Assembly: GCA_029961685.1 (NCBI GenBank)
Contig: JARWKL010000004.1
Location: 17,110,348-17,174,347 of the forward strand
Source: Aristolochia californica
Lineage: Eukaryota > Streptophyta > Magnoliopsida > Piperales > Aristolochiaceae
Direction of reading: 5' to 3'
Length of the DNA stretch: 64,000 nt
This document shows, piece by piece, positions 28,650 through 40,900 of the stretch (positions are counted from its first letter, which is position 1; every line of letters begins with the position of its first letter). A program made the translations under genes and the position numbers. Under the pieces are notes generated by a model, which saw only the letters and a program-made list of their open reading frames with translations, ran no database searches and had not been told where the DNA came from.

Positions 28650-31600
28650 CACTTAAACATTTTATTGTTTAAATTGTTTTCATACATAGATTCTAAAATT
28701 TTCATTTTTTTGCGATCTCTTTACCTTATCTTTTTTTTTTTCTTTACAAGAGAAAAAAGGGAGAGTGAAAAACTCATGTTTGGATTTTAAAACAAAACTT
28801 GACATCTAAAATGGAAATCCGCATGTGTAGAGAGAGATAATTCCAAAAAGTCTTTGTAACTTTTAGGGATTGTAAAATTCTTTTAGCTTTTTTGATATTA
28901 GGTTTTGCAAACATCCGTAAACGGGGGGAACGGGGGATTTAACTAAGTATTGACTCCTAATCCACAAGTAATTTCTAACAAAAATATAACTTATTACTCC
29001 TTATCAATCACTTTACTATGATCTATGACTGTTAGATCACCTTTTTGTAAATGGGCAAAAAATATCTTGTTTGGATTGAATAAATATCCCACCACATATT
29101 CGTTGGAGAATTTAATGACCATTTGTTGTTCTCCACAAAAGTCTATGATCCTTGGGTCATTTGCATCTGCAATATTTGTTCGTGCTTGCATATCCACATT
29201 TAAAATATGTTAGGATCAATTCAAAATCTCTTTCCTATAAAATTCCAAGCTATTAGAGGTTGTACTTGTGGAATTTCCCAAACAAGGATAACAAAACTTT
29301 GGTGTTCGTTTGTGATGTGTGGATACATTTTCTTTACTTACATTTATAATTTTTTAAAAAATTTTGCAAACATAAACTCTAAAATTTTCATTTTGTTGCG
29401 ATCTATTTGCCTTATCTTTTTTTTTACGAGAGAAAAAAGGGAGAGTGAAAAACTGAATTTTGGAATTTAAAAAAAAACTTGACATCTAAAATGGAAATTC
29501 ATAAATGTAGAGATAGGTAATTCCAAAAAGTCTCTGTAATTTTTAGGGATTGCAAAACTATTTTAGTTTTTGTATATTATGTTTTGCAAACATAAAAAAA
29601 AAAGAGGGAGTGGGGGATTTAACTGAGTGTTGACTCCTAATCCACAAGTAATTTCTAACAAAAATATAGCTCGTTACTCATGATCAATCACTTTACATTG
29701 ATCTACGAATGTTAGATCAATTTTTTTTAAATGGGCAAAAAATTGCTTGTTTGTTTCAAGTAAATATCCCACCACACCTTCACTTGAAAATTTAATGAAC
29801 ATTTGTTGTTCTCCTTAAAATTCTTGCATTCTAGGGTCATTTGCATCTTCAATATCTTTCGTGCATTTATATCCATATTTAAAACTTTTTGGATGAATTA
29901 GAAATCTCTTTCTCATAAAATTCCAAGCTATTAGGGGTTGTTCTAGTAGAATTTTCCAAACACAGATAACCAAAACTTTGGTGTTCGTTTGTGGTGTGTG
30001 GATAAATTTTATTTACTTTTATTATTGTTTCAAATTTTTTGTGTACCTAAACTCTAAAGTTTTGATTTTGTTGCAATCTATTTACCTTATCTTTTTTTGT
30101 TTATGAGAGAAAAAAGGGAGAGTGAAAAACTCAAATTTTGATTTTAAAACAATACTCTACATCTAAAATGGAAACGCACAAATGCAGAGAGAGATCATTC
30201 CAAAAGTCTCTATAATTTTTTGGGATTGTAAAACTATTTAAGTTTTTATATATTCGATTTTGAGAATAGTAGGAAAAGGGGGGAGTGGGGGGATTTAACT
30301 AAGTGTTGACTCCTAATCCACAAGTCATTTCTTAAAAATATATAGCTCGTTACTCATGGTCAATCAATTTATAGTGATCTGTGATTGTTAGATCAACTTT
30401 TTTTTAATGGGCAAAAAATGGCTTGTTTGAATCAGGTAAATATCGCACCACACATTCATTTTTGAATTTGATGAGCATTTTTTGTTCTCCTTAAAATTCA
30501 TGGATCCTTGGGTCATTTGCATCTTCAACATGTTTCGTCCATGCATAATGCATATTTAAAACAAGTTAGGATAATTAGTGTTGGAAGATAGGGCCCATGC
30601 CCACACGACCAAAGAAGGCCCACAAGATGGGCCCAAGTACATAAGAAGTAGGACCTACAATGATTACCATGAGCTGACATCTTTATCACATCAGTTAGAA
30701 GATCAAGGACTCACAAAATTATCTTTATCTTAGGGTCACGACCAAAAAGAGTTTTAGTTTGAGTTATGTTTGTCTTTTATCTACATTGAGTTATTTAATT
30801 AAGCTAGGACTTATCTTTAAGTGCTAGAGTTTGGGTGTAATTGGGACAAAGGTAGTTTTATTGTAATTGGACCCCACTACCTTCCTCAATTTTAAATAGA
30901 GGTTCATGTACTCAGATTATAACAAGTCAATGAAGTATTTTCCTTTTCCATAAATTCAACAATTAGAAATCTCTTTCTTATAAAATTAAAAGCTAATAGG
31001 GCTTTTACTAGTGGAATTTTCCAAAAATGGATAAACAAAGTTTGGTGTTCATTTGTGGGGAGTGGATAAGTTTTCTTTACTTACACTCATTATTTTTTTA
31101 AACTTTTAGCATACATAAATTCTAAAATTTTCATTTTATTGTGATCTATTTACCTTATCATTTTTTGTTTACGAGAGAAATAAGGGAGAGTGAAAGAAAA
31201 ACTCATGTTTGTATTGGGAAAAAAAATTGAAATATAAAATGAAAATGCACAAATGTAGAGAGAGATAATTCCAAAAAGTCTCGGTAATTTGTAGGGAATG
31301 TAAAAATCTTTTAATTTTTATATATTAGATTTTGCAAACATCAAAAAAAGGGGGAGCATGGGATTTAACAGAATATTGACTCCTAATCCACAACTAATAT
31401 TTAAAACAAATATAGCTCGTTGGTCATGATTAATCATATTACAATGATCTATGATTGTTATATCAACTTTTTGTAAATGGGCCAAAATGGCTCGTTTGGA
31501 TCGGGTAAATATCCCACTGTACGTTCCCTTGGGAATTTAATGAGAATTTGTTGTTCTCCTTAAAAGTCTAGGATCCTTGGGTCATTTGCATCTTCAACAT

Positions 31601-32440
31601 TTTTTTGTGCATTCATATCCATATTTAAAACATGTTAGGATAAATTACAAATCTGTTTCTTATAAAATTCAAAGATATTAGGTTATGTACTAGAGGAATT
31701 TCCCAAACATAGATAACAAAACTTTGGTGTTCTTTTGTGGTGGAGAAATTTCTTTACTCACATTAATATTTAAATTTTTTTTCTTACATAAACTCTTATA
31801 TTTTCATTTTGTTGTTATTTATTTGCTTTATTTTTTTTGGTTTAAGAGAGAAAAAAGGAGAGTGAAAAACAGAAGTTTGGATTTTAAAACAAAAGTTAAC
31901 ATTTAAAATGGAAAAACAGAAATGCGGAGAGAGATAATTCAAAAAAGTCTCTGTAAATTTTGGAGATTGTAAAACTCTTTTAGTTTTTACATAATATGTT
32001 TTGCTAACATCAGAAAATGGGGGAGCGGGGGATTTGACTAAGTGTTGACTCCTAATCTACAAGTCATTTCTTAAAAAAATATAGCTCGAGACTCATGATC
32101 AATCACTTTACAGTGATCTATGACTGTAAGATCAACTTTTTGTAAATGGGCAAAAAATGGTTTGTTTGGATCGGGTAAATATCCCACAATTCATTCACTT
32201 GAGAATTTAATGAGCATTTGTTGTTCTCTTTAAAAGTCTTGGATCCATGGATTATTTGCATTTTCAACATGTTTCATGAATGCATATCCATATTTAAAAC
32301 ATGTTAGGTTTAATTAGAAATCTCATTCTTATAAAATTCCAAGCTATTAGGGTTTGTGCTAGTGGAATTTCCCTAACATGGATAACCAAACTTTGGTTTT
32401 GTTTGTGGTGAGTGGATTAATTTTATTTACTTACACTTTT
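28650..32440. repeat. Satellite block duplication, first copy
   Basis: About 3.8 kb starting with the variant tcatacatagattctaaaattttc. It matches the following block in order and in private variants: the 67-codon minus-strand frame at 28994-29197 recurs at 32769-32972 with five residue changes; the solo LTR at 30579 recurs at 34612; the ctcgagactcatgatc and tgactgtaagatcaac variants at about 32090-32130 recur at 36780-36830. Confidence 0.85.
30579..30961 (+). mobile_element. Solo copia LTR in the satellite, first copy
   Basis: 383 bp, TGTTGGAAGAT...AAATTCAACA, same family as the LTRs at 56398 and 58666. Flanked by a perfect 5-bp duplication attag (30574-30578 and 30962-30966) of the satellite phrase caattagaaatc. 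No internal sequence: a solo LTR left by LTR-LTR recombination. Confidence 0.95.
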
Positions 32441-32990
32441 TATTGTTTAAATTTTTTTCATACATAGATTCTAAAGTTTTCATTTTTTTGCGATCTATTT
32501 ACTGTATCTTTTTTTTTGTTCACAAGAGATAAAAGGGAGAGTGAAAAACTCATGTTTGGATTTTAAAACAAAACTTGACATCTAAAATGGAAATCCGCAT
32601 ATGTAGAGAGAGATAATTCCAAAAAGTCTTTGTAACTTTTAGGGATTGTAAAATTCGTTTAGCTTTTTGATATTAGGTTTTGCAAACATCCGTAAATGGG
32701 GGGAACGGGGGATTAAACTAAGTATTGACTCCTAATCCTCAAGTAATTTCTAACAAAAATATAACTTATTACTCCTTATCAATCACTTTACTATGATCTA
32801 TGACTGTTAGATCACGTTTTTGTAAATGGGCAAAAAATAGCTTGTTTGGATTGAATAAATATCCCACCGCACGTTCGTTGGAGAATTTAATGACCATTTG
32901 TTGTTCTCCACAAAAGTCTACGATCCTTGGGTCATTTGCATCTGCAATATTTGTTCGTGCTTGCATATCCATATTTAAAACATGTTAGGA

Positions 32991-33510
32991 TCAATTCAAA
33001 ATCTCTTTGCTATAAAATTCCAAGTTATTAGAGGTTGTACTTGTGGAATTTCCAAAACAAGGATAACAAAACTTTGGTGCTCGTGTGTGATGTGAGGATA
33101 CATTTTCTTTACATACATTTATAACTTTTTTAAAATTTTTGCAAACATAAACTCTAAAATTTTCATTTTTTTGTGATCTATTTGCCTTATATTTTTTTGT
33201 TTACGAGAGAAAAAAGGGAGAGTGAAAAACTGAATTTTGGATTTTTAAACTCAATTCAAAATCTCTCTCCTATAAAATTCCAATTTATTAGAAGTTGTAC
33301 TTGTGGAATTTCCAAAACAAGGATAACAAAACTTTGGTGTTCGTTTGTGGTGTGTGGATACATTTTCTTTACTTACATTTATAATTTTTTAAACTTTTTT
33401 GCAAACATTAACTCTAAAATTTTCATTTTGTTGCGATCTATTTGCCTTATATTTTTTTGTTTACGAGAGAAAAAAGGGAGAGTGAAAAACTGAATTTTGG
33501 ATTTTTAAAA
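32991..33510. repeat. 260-bp partial monomer duplication
   Basis: The segment starting tcaattcaaaatctct at 32991 is repeated from 33251, including the gagagaaaaaagggagag and aactgaattttgg phrases. It makes the local spacing between gttagatca landmarks about 945 instead of 675 bp. Confidence 0.85.
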
Positions 33511-34611
33511 AAAAACTTGACATCTAAAATGAAAATTCGTAAATGTAGAGATAGATAATTACAAAAAGACTCTGTAAGTTTTAGGGATTGCAAAGCTGTT
33601 TTAGTTTTTATATATTAAGTTTTGCAAAAATCAAAAAAAGGAGGGAGTGGGGGATTTAACAGAGTGTTAACTCCTAATCCACAAGTATTTTCTAACAAAA
33701 ATATAGCTCGTTACTCATGATCAATCACTTTACATTGATCTACGAACGTTAGATCAATTTTTTTTTAAATGGGCAAAAATTGCTTGTTTGTTTCAAGTAA
33801 ATATTCCATCACACCTTGAAAATTTAATGAACATTTGTTGTTCTCCTTAAAATTCTTGCATCCTAGGGTCATTTGCATCTTCAATATCTTTTGTGCATTT
33901 ATATCCATATTTAAAACTTTTTGGATGAATTAGAAATCTCTTTCTCATAAAATTCCAAGTTATTAGGGGTTGTTCTAGTAGAATTTTCCAAACACAGATA
34001 ACCAAAACTCTGGTGTTCATTTGTGGTGTGTGGATAAATTTTCTTTACTTTTATTATTGTTTCAAATTTTTTCTGTACATAAACTCTAAAGTTTTGATTT
34101 TTTTGCAATCTATTTACCTTATCTTTTTTTTGTTTATGAGAGAAAAAAGGGAGAGTGAAAAACTCAAGTTTCGATTTTAAAACAATACTCTACATCTAAA
34201 ATGGAAACGCACTAATGCTGAGAGCGATAATTCCAAAAGTCTCTATAATTTTTGGGGATTGTAAAACCGTTTTAGTTTTTATATATTCGATTTTGATAAT
34301 AGCAGGAAAAGGGGGGAGCGGGGGGATTTAACTGAGTGTTGACTCCTAATCCACAAGTCATTTATTAAAAATATATAGCTCGTTACTCATGGTCAATCAC
34401 TTTACACTGATCTGTGATTGTTAGATCAACTTTTTTGAAATGGGCTAAAAATGACTTGTTTGAATCAGGTAAATATCGCACCAGACGTTCATTTTTGAAT
34501 TTGATGAGCATTTTTTGTTCTCCTTAAAATTCGTGGATCCTTGGGTCATTTGCATCTTCAACATGTTTCATCCATGCATAATGCATATTTAAAACAAGTT
34601 TGGATAATTAG

Positions 34612-34994
34612 TATTGGAAGATAGGGCCCATGCCCACACGACCAAAGAAGGCCCACAAGATGGGCCCAAACACATAAGAAGTAGGACCTACAATGATTAC
34701 CATGAGCTGGCATCCTTATCACATCAGTTGGAAGATCAAGGACTCACAAAAGTATCTTTATCTTAGGGTCACAACCAAGAAGAGTTTTAGTTTGAGTTAT
34801 GTTTGTCTTTTATCTACATTGAGTTATTTAATTAAGCTAAGATTTATCTTTAAGTGTTAGAGTTTGGGTGTAATTGGGACAAAGGTAGTTTTATTGTAAT
34901 TGGACCCTACTACCTTCCTCTATTTTAAATAGAGGTTCATGTACTCAGATTATAACAAGGCAATGAAGTATTTTCCTTTTCCATAAATTCAACA
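34612..34994 (+). mobile_element. Solo copia LTR in the satellite, second copy
   Basis: 383 bp, with the same ends and the same attag flanks (34607-34611 and 34995-34999) as the solo LTR at 30579, at the equivalent monomer position. The 5' terminal TG has mutated to TA. Identical placement shows the insertion predates the block duplication. Confidence 0.95.
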
Positions 34995-37900
34995 ATTAGA
35001 AATCTCTTTCTTATAAAATTAAAAGCTAATAGGGCTTGTACTAGTGGAATTTTCCAAAGATGGATAAACAAAGTTTGGTGTTCATTTGTGGTGAGTGGAT
35101 AAGTTTCCTTTACTTACACTCATTATTTTTTTAAACTTTTAGCATACATAAACTCTAAAATTTTCATTTTATTGTGATCTATTTACACTATCCTTTTTTG
35201 TTTACGAGTGAAATAAGGGAGAGTGAAAAACTCAAGTTTGTATTTAAAAAAAAATGGAAATATAAAATAAAAATGCACAAATGTAGAGAGAGATAATTCC
35301 AAAAAGTCTCTGTAATTTTTAAGGAATGTAAAAATATTTTAATTTTTATATATTAGATTTTGCAAACATCAAAAAAAGGGGGAGCATGGGATTTAACAGA
35401 ATATTGACTCCTAATCCACAACTAATATTTAAAACAAATATAGCTCATTAGTCATGATCTATGATTGTTAGATCAACTTTTTGTAAATGAGCCAAAATGG
35501 CTTGTTTGGATCCGGTAAATATCCCACCGCACGTTCCCTTGGGAATTTAATGAGAATTTGTAGTTCTCCTTAAAATTCTTGGATCCTTGGGTCATTTGCA
35601 TCTTCAACATTTTTTTGTGCATTCATATCCATATTTAAAACATGTTAAAATAAATTACAAATCTATTTCTTATAAAATTCAAAGATATTAGGTTATGTAC
35701 TAGAGGAATTTCCCAAACATAGATAACAAAACTTTGGTGTTCGTTTGTGGTGTGTGGAGAAATTTCTTTACTCACATTAATATTTAAATTATTTTTTTCT
35801 TACATAAAATCTTATATTTTCATTTTGTTGTTATTTATTTACGTTATCTTTTTTGGTTTAAGAGAGAAAAAAGGGAGAGTGAAAAACAGAAGTTTGGATT
35901 TTAAAACAAAAGTTGACATTTAAAATGGAAAAGCACAAATGCAGAGAGAGATAATTCAAAAAAGTCTCTGTAAATTTTAGGGATTGTAAAACTCTTTTAG
36001 TTTCTATATATTGGGTTTTTCAAACATCAGAAAATGTGGGGAACAGGGGATTTAACATAGTGTTGACTCCTAATCCACAAGTCATTTCTAACAAAAATAT
36101 AACTCGTTACTCATGACCAATCACTTTACAGTGATATATGATTGTTAGATCAACTTTTTGTAAATGGATTAAAATCGCTTTTTTTGATTGGGTGAATATC
36201 CCACCGCACGTTCACTTGGGAATTTAATGAGCATTTGTTGTTCTCATTAAAAGTCTTGGATCCTTGGGTCATTTGCATCTTCAACATGTTTCGTGCATGC
36301 GTATTCAGATTTAAAACAAGTTATAATCAATTGGAAATCTCTTTCTTATAAAATTCCAAGCTATTAGAGGTTGTACAAGTGGAATTTGCCAAACATGGAT
36401 AACCAAACTATGGTGTTTGTTTGTGGTGTATGGATAAATTTTCTTTAATTACGCTTATTATTTTTTTAAAGTTTTTGCTTACATAAACTCTAAAATTTTC
36501 ATTTCATTGTGATCTATTTACCTTATCTTTTTTTGTTTACGAGAGAAAAAAGGGAGAGCGAAAAACTCAAGTTTGGATTTTAAAACCAAACTTGACTTTT
36601 AAAATGGAAAAGCACAAATGTAGATAGAGATAATTCCAAAAAGTCTCTGTAATTTTTAGGGATTGTAAAAGTCTTTTAGTTTTTATATAATATGTTCTGC
36701 TAACATCAGAAAATGGGGGAGCGGGGGATTTCACTAAGTGTTGACTCCTAATCTACAAGTCATTTCTTAAAAAAATATAGCTCGAGACTCATGATCAATC
36801 ACTTTACAGTGATCTATGACTGTAAGATCAACTTTTTGTAAATGGGCAAAAAATGGTTTTTTTGGATCGGGTAAATATCCCACAGTTCATTCACTTGAGA
36901 ATTTAATGAGCATTTGTTTTCTCCTTAAAAGTCTTGGATCCATGGATTATTTGCATTTTCAACATGTTTCATGAATGCATATCCATACTTAAAACATGTT
37001 AGGTTCAATTAGAAATCTCATTCTTATAAAATTCCAAGCTATTAGGGTTTGTGCTAGTGGAATTTCCCAAGCATGGATAACCAAACTTTGGGTTTTGTTT
37101 GTGGTGAGTGGATAAATTTTCTTTACTTATACTTTTTATTGTTTAAATTTTTTTCATACATAGATTCTAAAATTTTCATTTTTTTTGCGATCTGTTTACC
37201 TTATCTTTTTTTTTTTTTGTTTACAAGAGAAAAAAGGGAGAGTGAAAAATTCATGTTTGGATTTTAAAAAAAACTTGACCTCTAGAATAGAAATGCACAA
37301 ATACTGAGAGAGATAATTCCAAAAAGTCTCTATAATTTTTTGGGAATGTAAAACTGTTTTATTTTTTATATATTAGGCTTAACAAACATAAAAAAAAAAG
37401 GAATCGAGGGATTTAACTGAGTGTTGACTCCTAATCCAGAATTATTTTCTTACAAAAATACAACTCGTTATTCATGATCAAACACTTTACATGATCTATG
37501 ATTGTTAGATCAACTTTTTTTTGTAAATGGGCAAAAAATGGCTTGTTTGGATAGGGCAAATATCCCACCGCACGTTCACTTGAGAATTTAATGAGCATTT
37601 TTTGTTCTCCTTAAATTTTTTGGGTCCTTGGGTAATTTGCATCTTCAACATATGTTGTGCATGCATATCAATATTTAAAACAAGTTAGAATCACTGAGAA
37701 ATCTCTTTCTTATAAAATCCAAACTATTAGAGGTTGTACTAGTGGTATTTGGCAAACATGGATAACCAAACATTGGTGTTCATTTGTGGTGTGTAAATAA
37801 ATTTTCTTTACTTACACTTATTATTTTTAAAATTTTTTTTGCATATATAAACTCTAAAATTTTTACCTTATCATTTTTTTTCACGAGAGAAAAAAAGGGA

Positions 37901-40900
37901 GACTGAAAAAATCATTTTTGGATTTTAAAACAAAACGCCACATCTAAAATAGAAATTCAAAAATGCAGAGAGTTATAATTCCAAAATGTCTCTATAATTT
38001 TTAGGGATTTTAAAAATCTTTTAGTTTTTATATATAAGTTTTAACAAATATCGAAGAAAGGGGGGAACAGGGGATTTAACTGTGTGTTGATTCCTAATCC
38101 ACAAGTCATTTCTTAAAAAAATGGGCAGTAACTCTACAATGATATATGATTGTTTGATCAACTTTTTGTAAATGGGCAAAAACTGGCTTGTTTGGATCGG
38201 GTAAAAATCCCACCGCACGTTTACTAGAGAATTTAATGAGCATTTGTTGTTTTCTTTAAAATTCTTGGATCCTTGGGTCATTTGCATTTTTCAACATGTT
38301 TCGTGCATACATATCCATATTTAAAACATGTTAGGATCAATTAGAAATCTCTTTCTTATAAAATTTGAAGCAATTAGGGGTTGTACTAGTGGAATTTTCC
38401 AAACATGGATAACAAAACTTTGGTGTTCGTTTGTGGTGTGTGGATAAATTTTTTTACTTACATTTATTATTGTTTTAAATTTTTAGCATAAATAAACTCT
38501 AAAATTTTCATTTTGTTGCGATTTTTTTTCCTTATATTTTTTTGTTTACGAGAGAAAAAAGGGAGAGTGAAAAACTCAAGTTTGGATTTTAAAATAAAAC
38601 TTGACATCTAAAATGGAAATGCACAAATGCAGAGAGAGATAATACCAAAAGTCTCCGTAATTTGTAGGAATTGTAAAACTCTTTAATTTTTTATATATTA
38701 GGTTTTGAAAACATTAGAAAAAAAGAGGGTGCAGGGGATTTAACTTAGTGTTGACTCCAAATCCACAAGTATTTTCTTACAAAAATATAGCTTGTTACTC
38801 ATGATGTATCACTTTACAGTCTATGATTGTTAGATCAACTTTTTTGTTAAATGGGCAAAAAATGGCTTGTTTGGCTCGTGTAAATATCGCACCGCACATT
38901 CACTTGAAAATTTAATGAGGATTTGTTGTTCCTTTTAAAAGTCGTGGATCCTTGAGTCATTTGCATTTTGAACATGTTTCGTGCATGCATATCCATATTT
39001 AAAACATGTTAGTATCAATTTGAAATCTATGTCTTATAAAATTCCAAACTATTAGGGATTGTACAAGTGGAATTTCCAAAACATGGATAACAAAACTTTG
39101 GTGGTCGTTTGTGGTGAGTGGAAAATTTTAGTTGCTTAAATTTATTTATTTTTAAATTTTTTGCATACATAAAGTCTCAAAATTTATTTTGTTGCTATCT
39201 ATTTGCTTTATCTTTTTTTGTTTACGAGAGAAAAAAGGGAGAGCGAAATACTCAAGTTTGGATTTAAAAAAAAGTTCACTTCTAAAATGGAAAAACACAA
39301 ATGCAGAGAGAGATAATTCCAAAAAGTCTCTGTAATTTTTAGTGATTTTAAAACTTTTTTAGTTTTTATATAATTGGTTTTGCAAACATCAGAAAATGGG
39401 GGAGCAGGGGATTTCGCTAAGTGTTGACTCTTAATCCACAACTCATTTATTACAAAAATATAGCTTGTTACTCCTAATCAATGACTTTAGAGTGATCTAT
39501 GATTGTTAGATCAACTTCTTTGTCAATGTGCAAAAAATGGCTTGTTTGGATCAAGTAAATATACCACCACACATTCCCTTGAGAACTTAATGATCATTTT
39601 TTGTTCTCTTTAAATGTCTAGGATCCTAGGGTTATTTGCATCTTCAAAATGTTTCATGCATGCATATCAATATTTAAAACATGTTAGGATTAATTAGAAA
39701 TCTCTTTCTTATAAAATTCCAAGCAATTAGGGGGGTTGTAATAGCGTAATTTCCCAAACATCGATAACAAAACTTTTGTGTTCATTTGTGCTATGTGGAT
39801 AAATTTTATTTACTTACATATATTATTGTTGCAAATTTTTTCCATACATAAACTCTAAAATTTTCATTTTGTTGCGATCTATTTATCTGATCTTTTGTTT
39901 TTGTTTACGAGAGAAAAAAGGGAGTGTGAAAAACTGAAATTTGGATTTTAAAACAAAACTTGACATCTAAAATGGAAATGTACAAATGTAGGGAGAGATA
40001 ATTCTAAAAAGTCTCTGTAATTTTTAGGGATTCTTAAGCTCTTTTAGTTTTTATATATTAGGTTTTGAAAATAGCGGAAAAAGGGGCTGCTGGGGATTTA
40101 ACTGAGTGTTGACTCCTAATCCACAAGTCATTTTTTAAAAAAATATAGCTCATGACTCATGATCAATCACTTTACAATGATCTATGATTTTAAGATCAAC
40201 TATTTGTAAATTGGCAAATAATGGCATGTTTGGATCGGGTAAATATACCACCGCATATTAACTTGAGAATTTAATGACCATTTGTTGTTCTCCTTAAAAG
40301 TCTTGGATCCATGGGTCATTTGCATCTTCAAGATGTTCTATGCATGCATATCCATATTTTAAACATGTTAGTATCAATTAGAAATCTATTTCTTATAAAA
40401 TTCCAAGCTATTAGGGATTGTACTAGTGGAATTTCCCAAACATGGATAACAAACTTTGGTGTTCATTTGTGGTGTGTTGATAAATTTTCTTTACTCTCAT
40501 TTATTATTTTTTAAAATTTTTTGCATACATAAACTCTTAAATTTTCATTTTTTTGCTTTTTTTTCCTTATCTTTATTTGTTTACGAGAGAAAAAAGGGAG
40601 TTAAAAACTCAAGTTTGGATTTTAAAACAAAACATGTCATCTAAAATGGAGAAGCTCAAATACTGAGAGAGATAATTCCAAGAAGTCTCGGTAATTTTTA
40701 GGGATTGTAAAACTCTTTTAGTTTTTATATAATAGGTTTTGAAAAATGAGAAAAAGGAGGGAGACAGGGATTTTACTGAGTATTTACTCTTAATACACAA
40801 CTCATTTCTTACAAAAATATAGCTCGTTACTCCTGATCAATCACTCTATAGTGATCTTTGATTGTTAGATCAATATTTTTGTAAATGTGCAAAAAATGGC

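Larger units (their letters stand above)
32441..37140. repeat. Satellite block duplication, second copy
   Basis: About 4.7 kb, the same succession of variants as 28650-32440. It differs by a 260-bp partial duplication at about 33251 and one extra monomer at about 36.0-36.7 kb. Just after it, near 37163, the block-start variant catacatagattctaaaattttc appears a third time, but the monomer then diverges. Confidence 0.8.
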
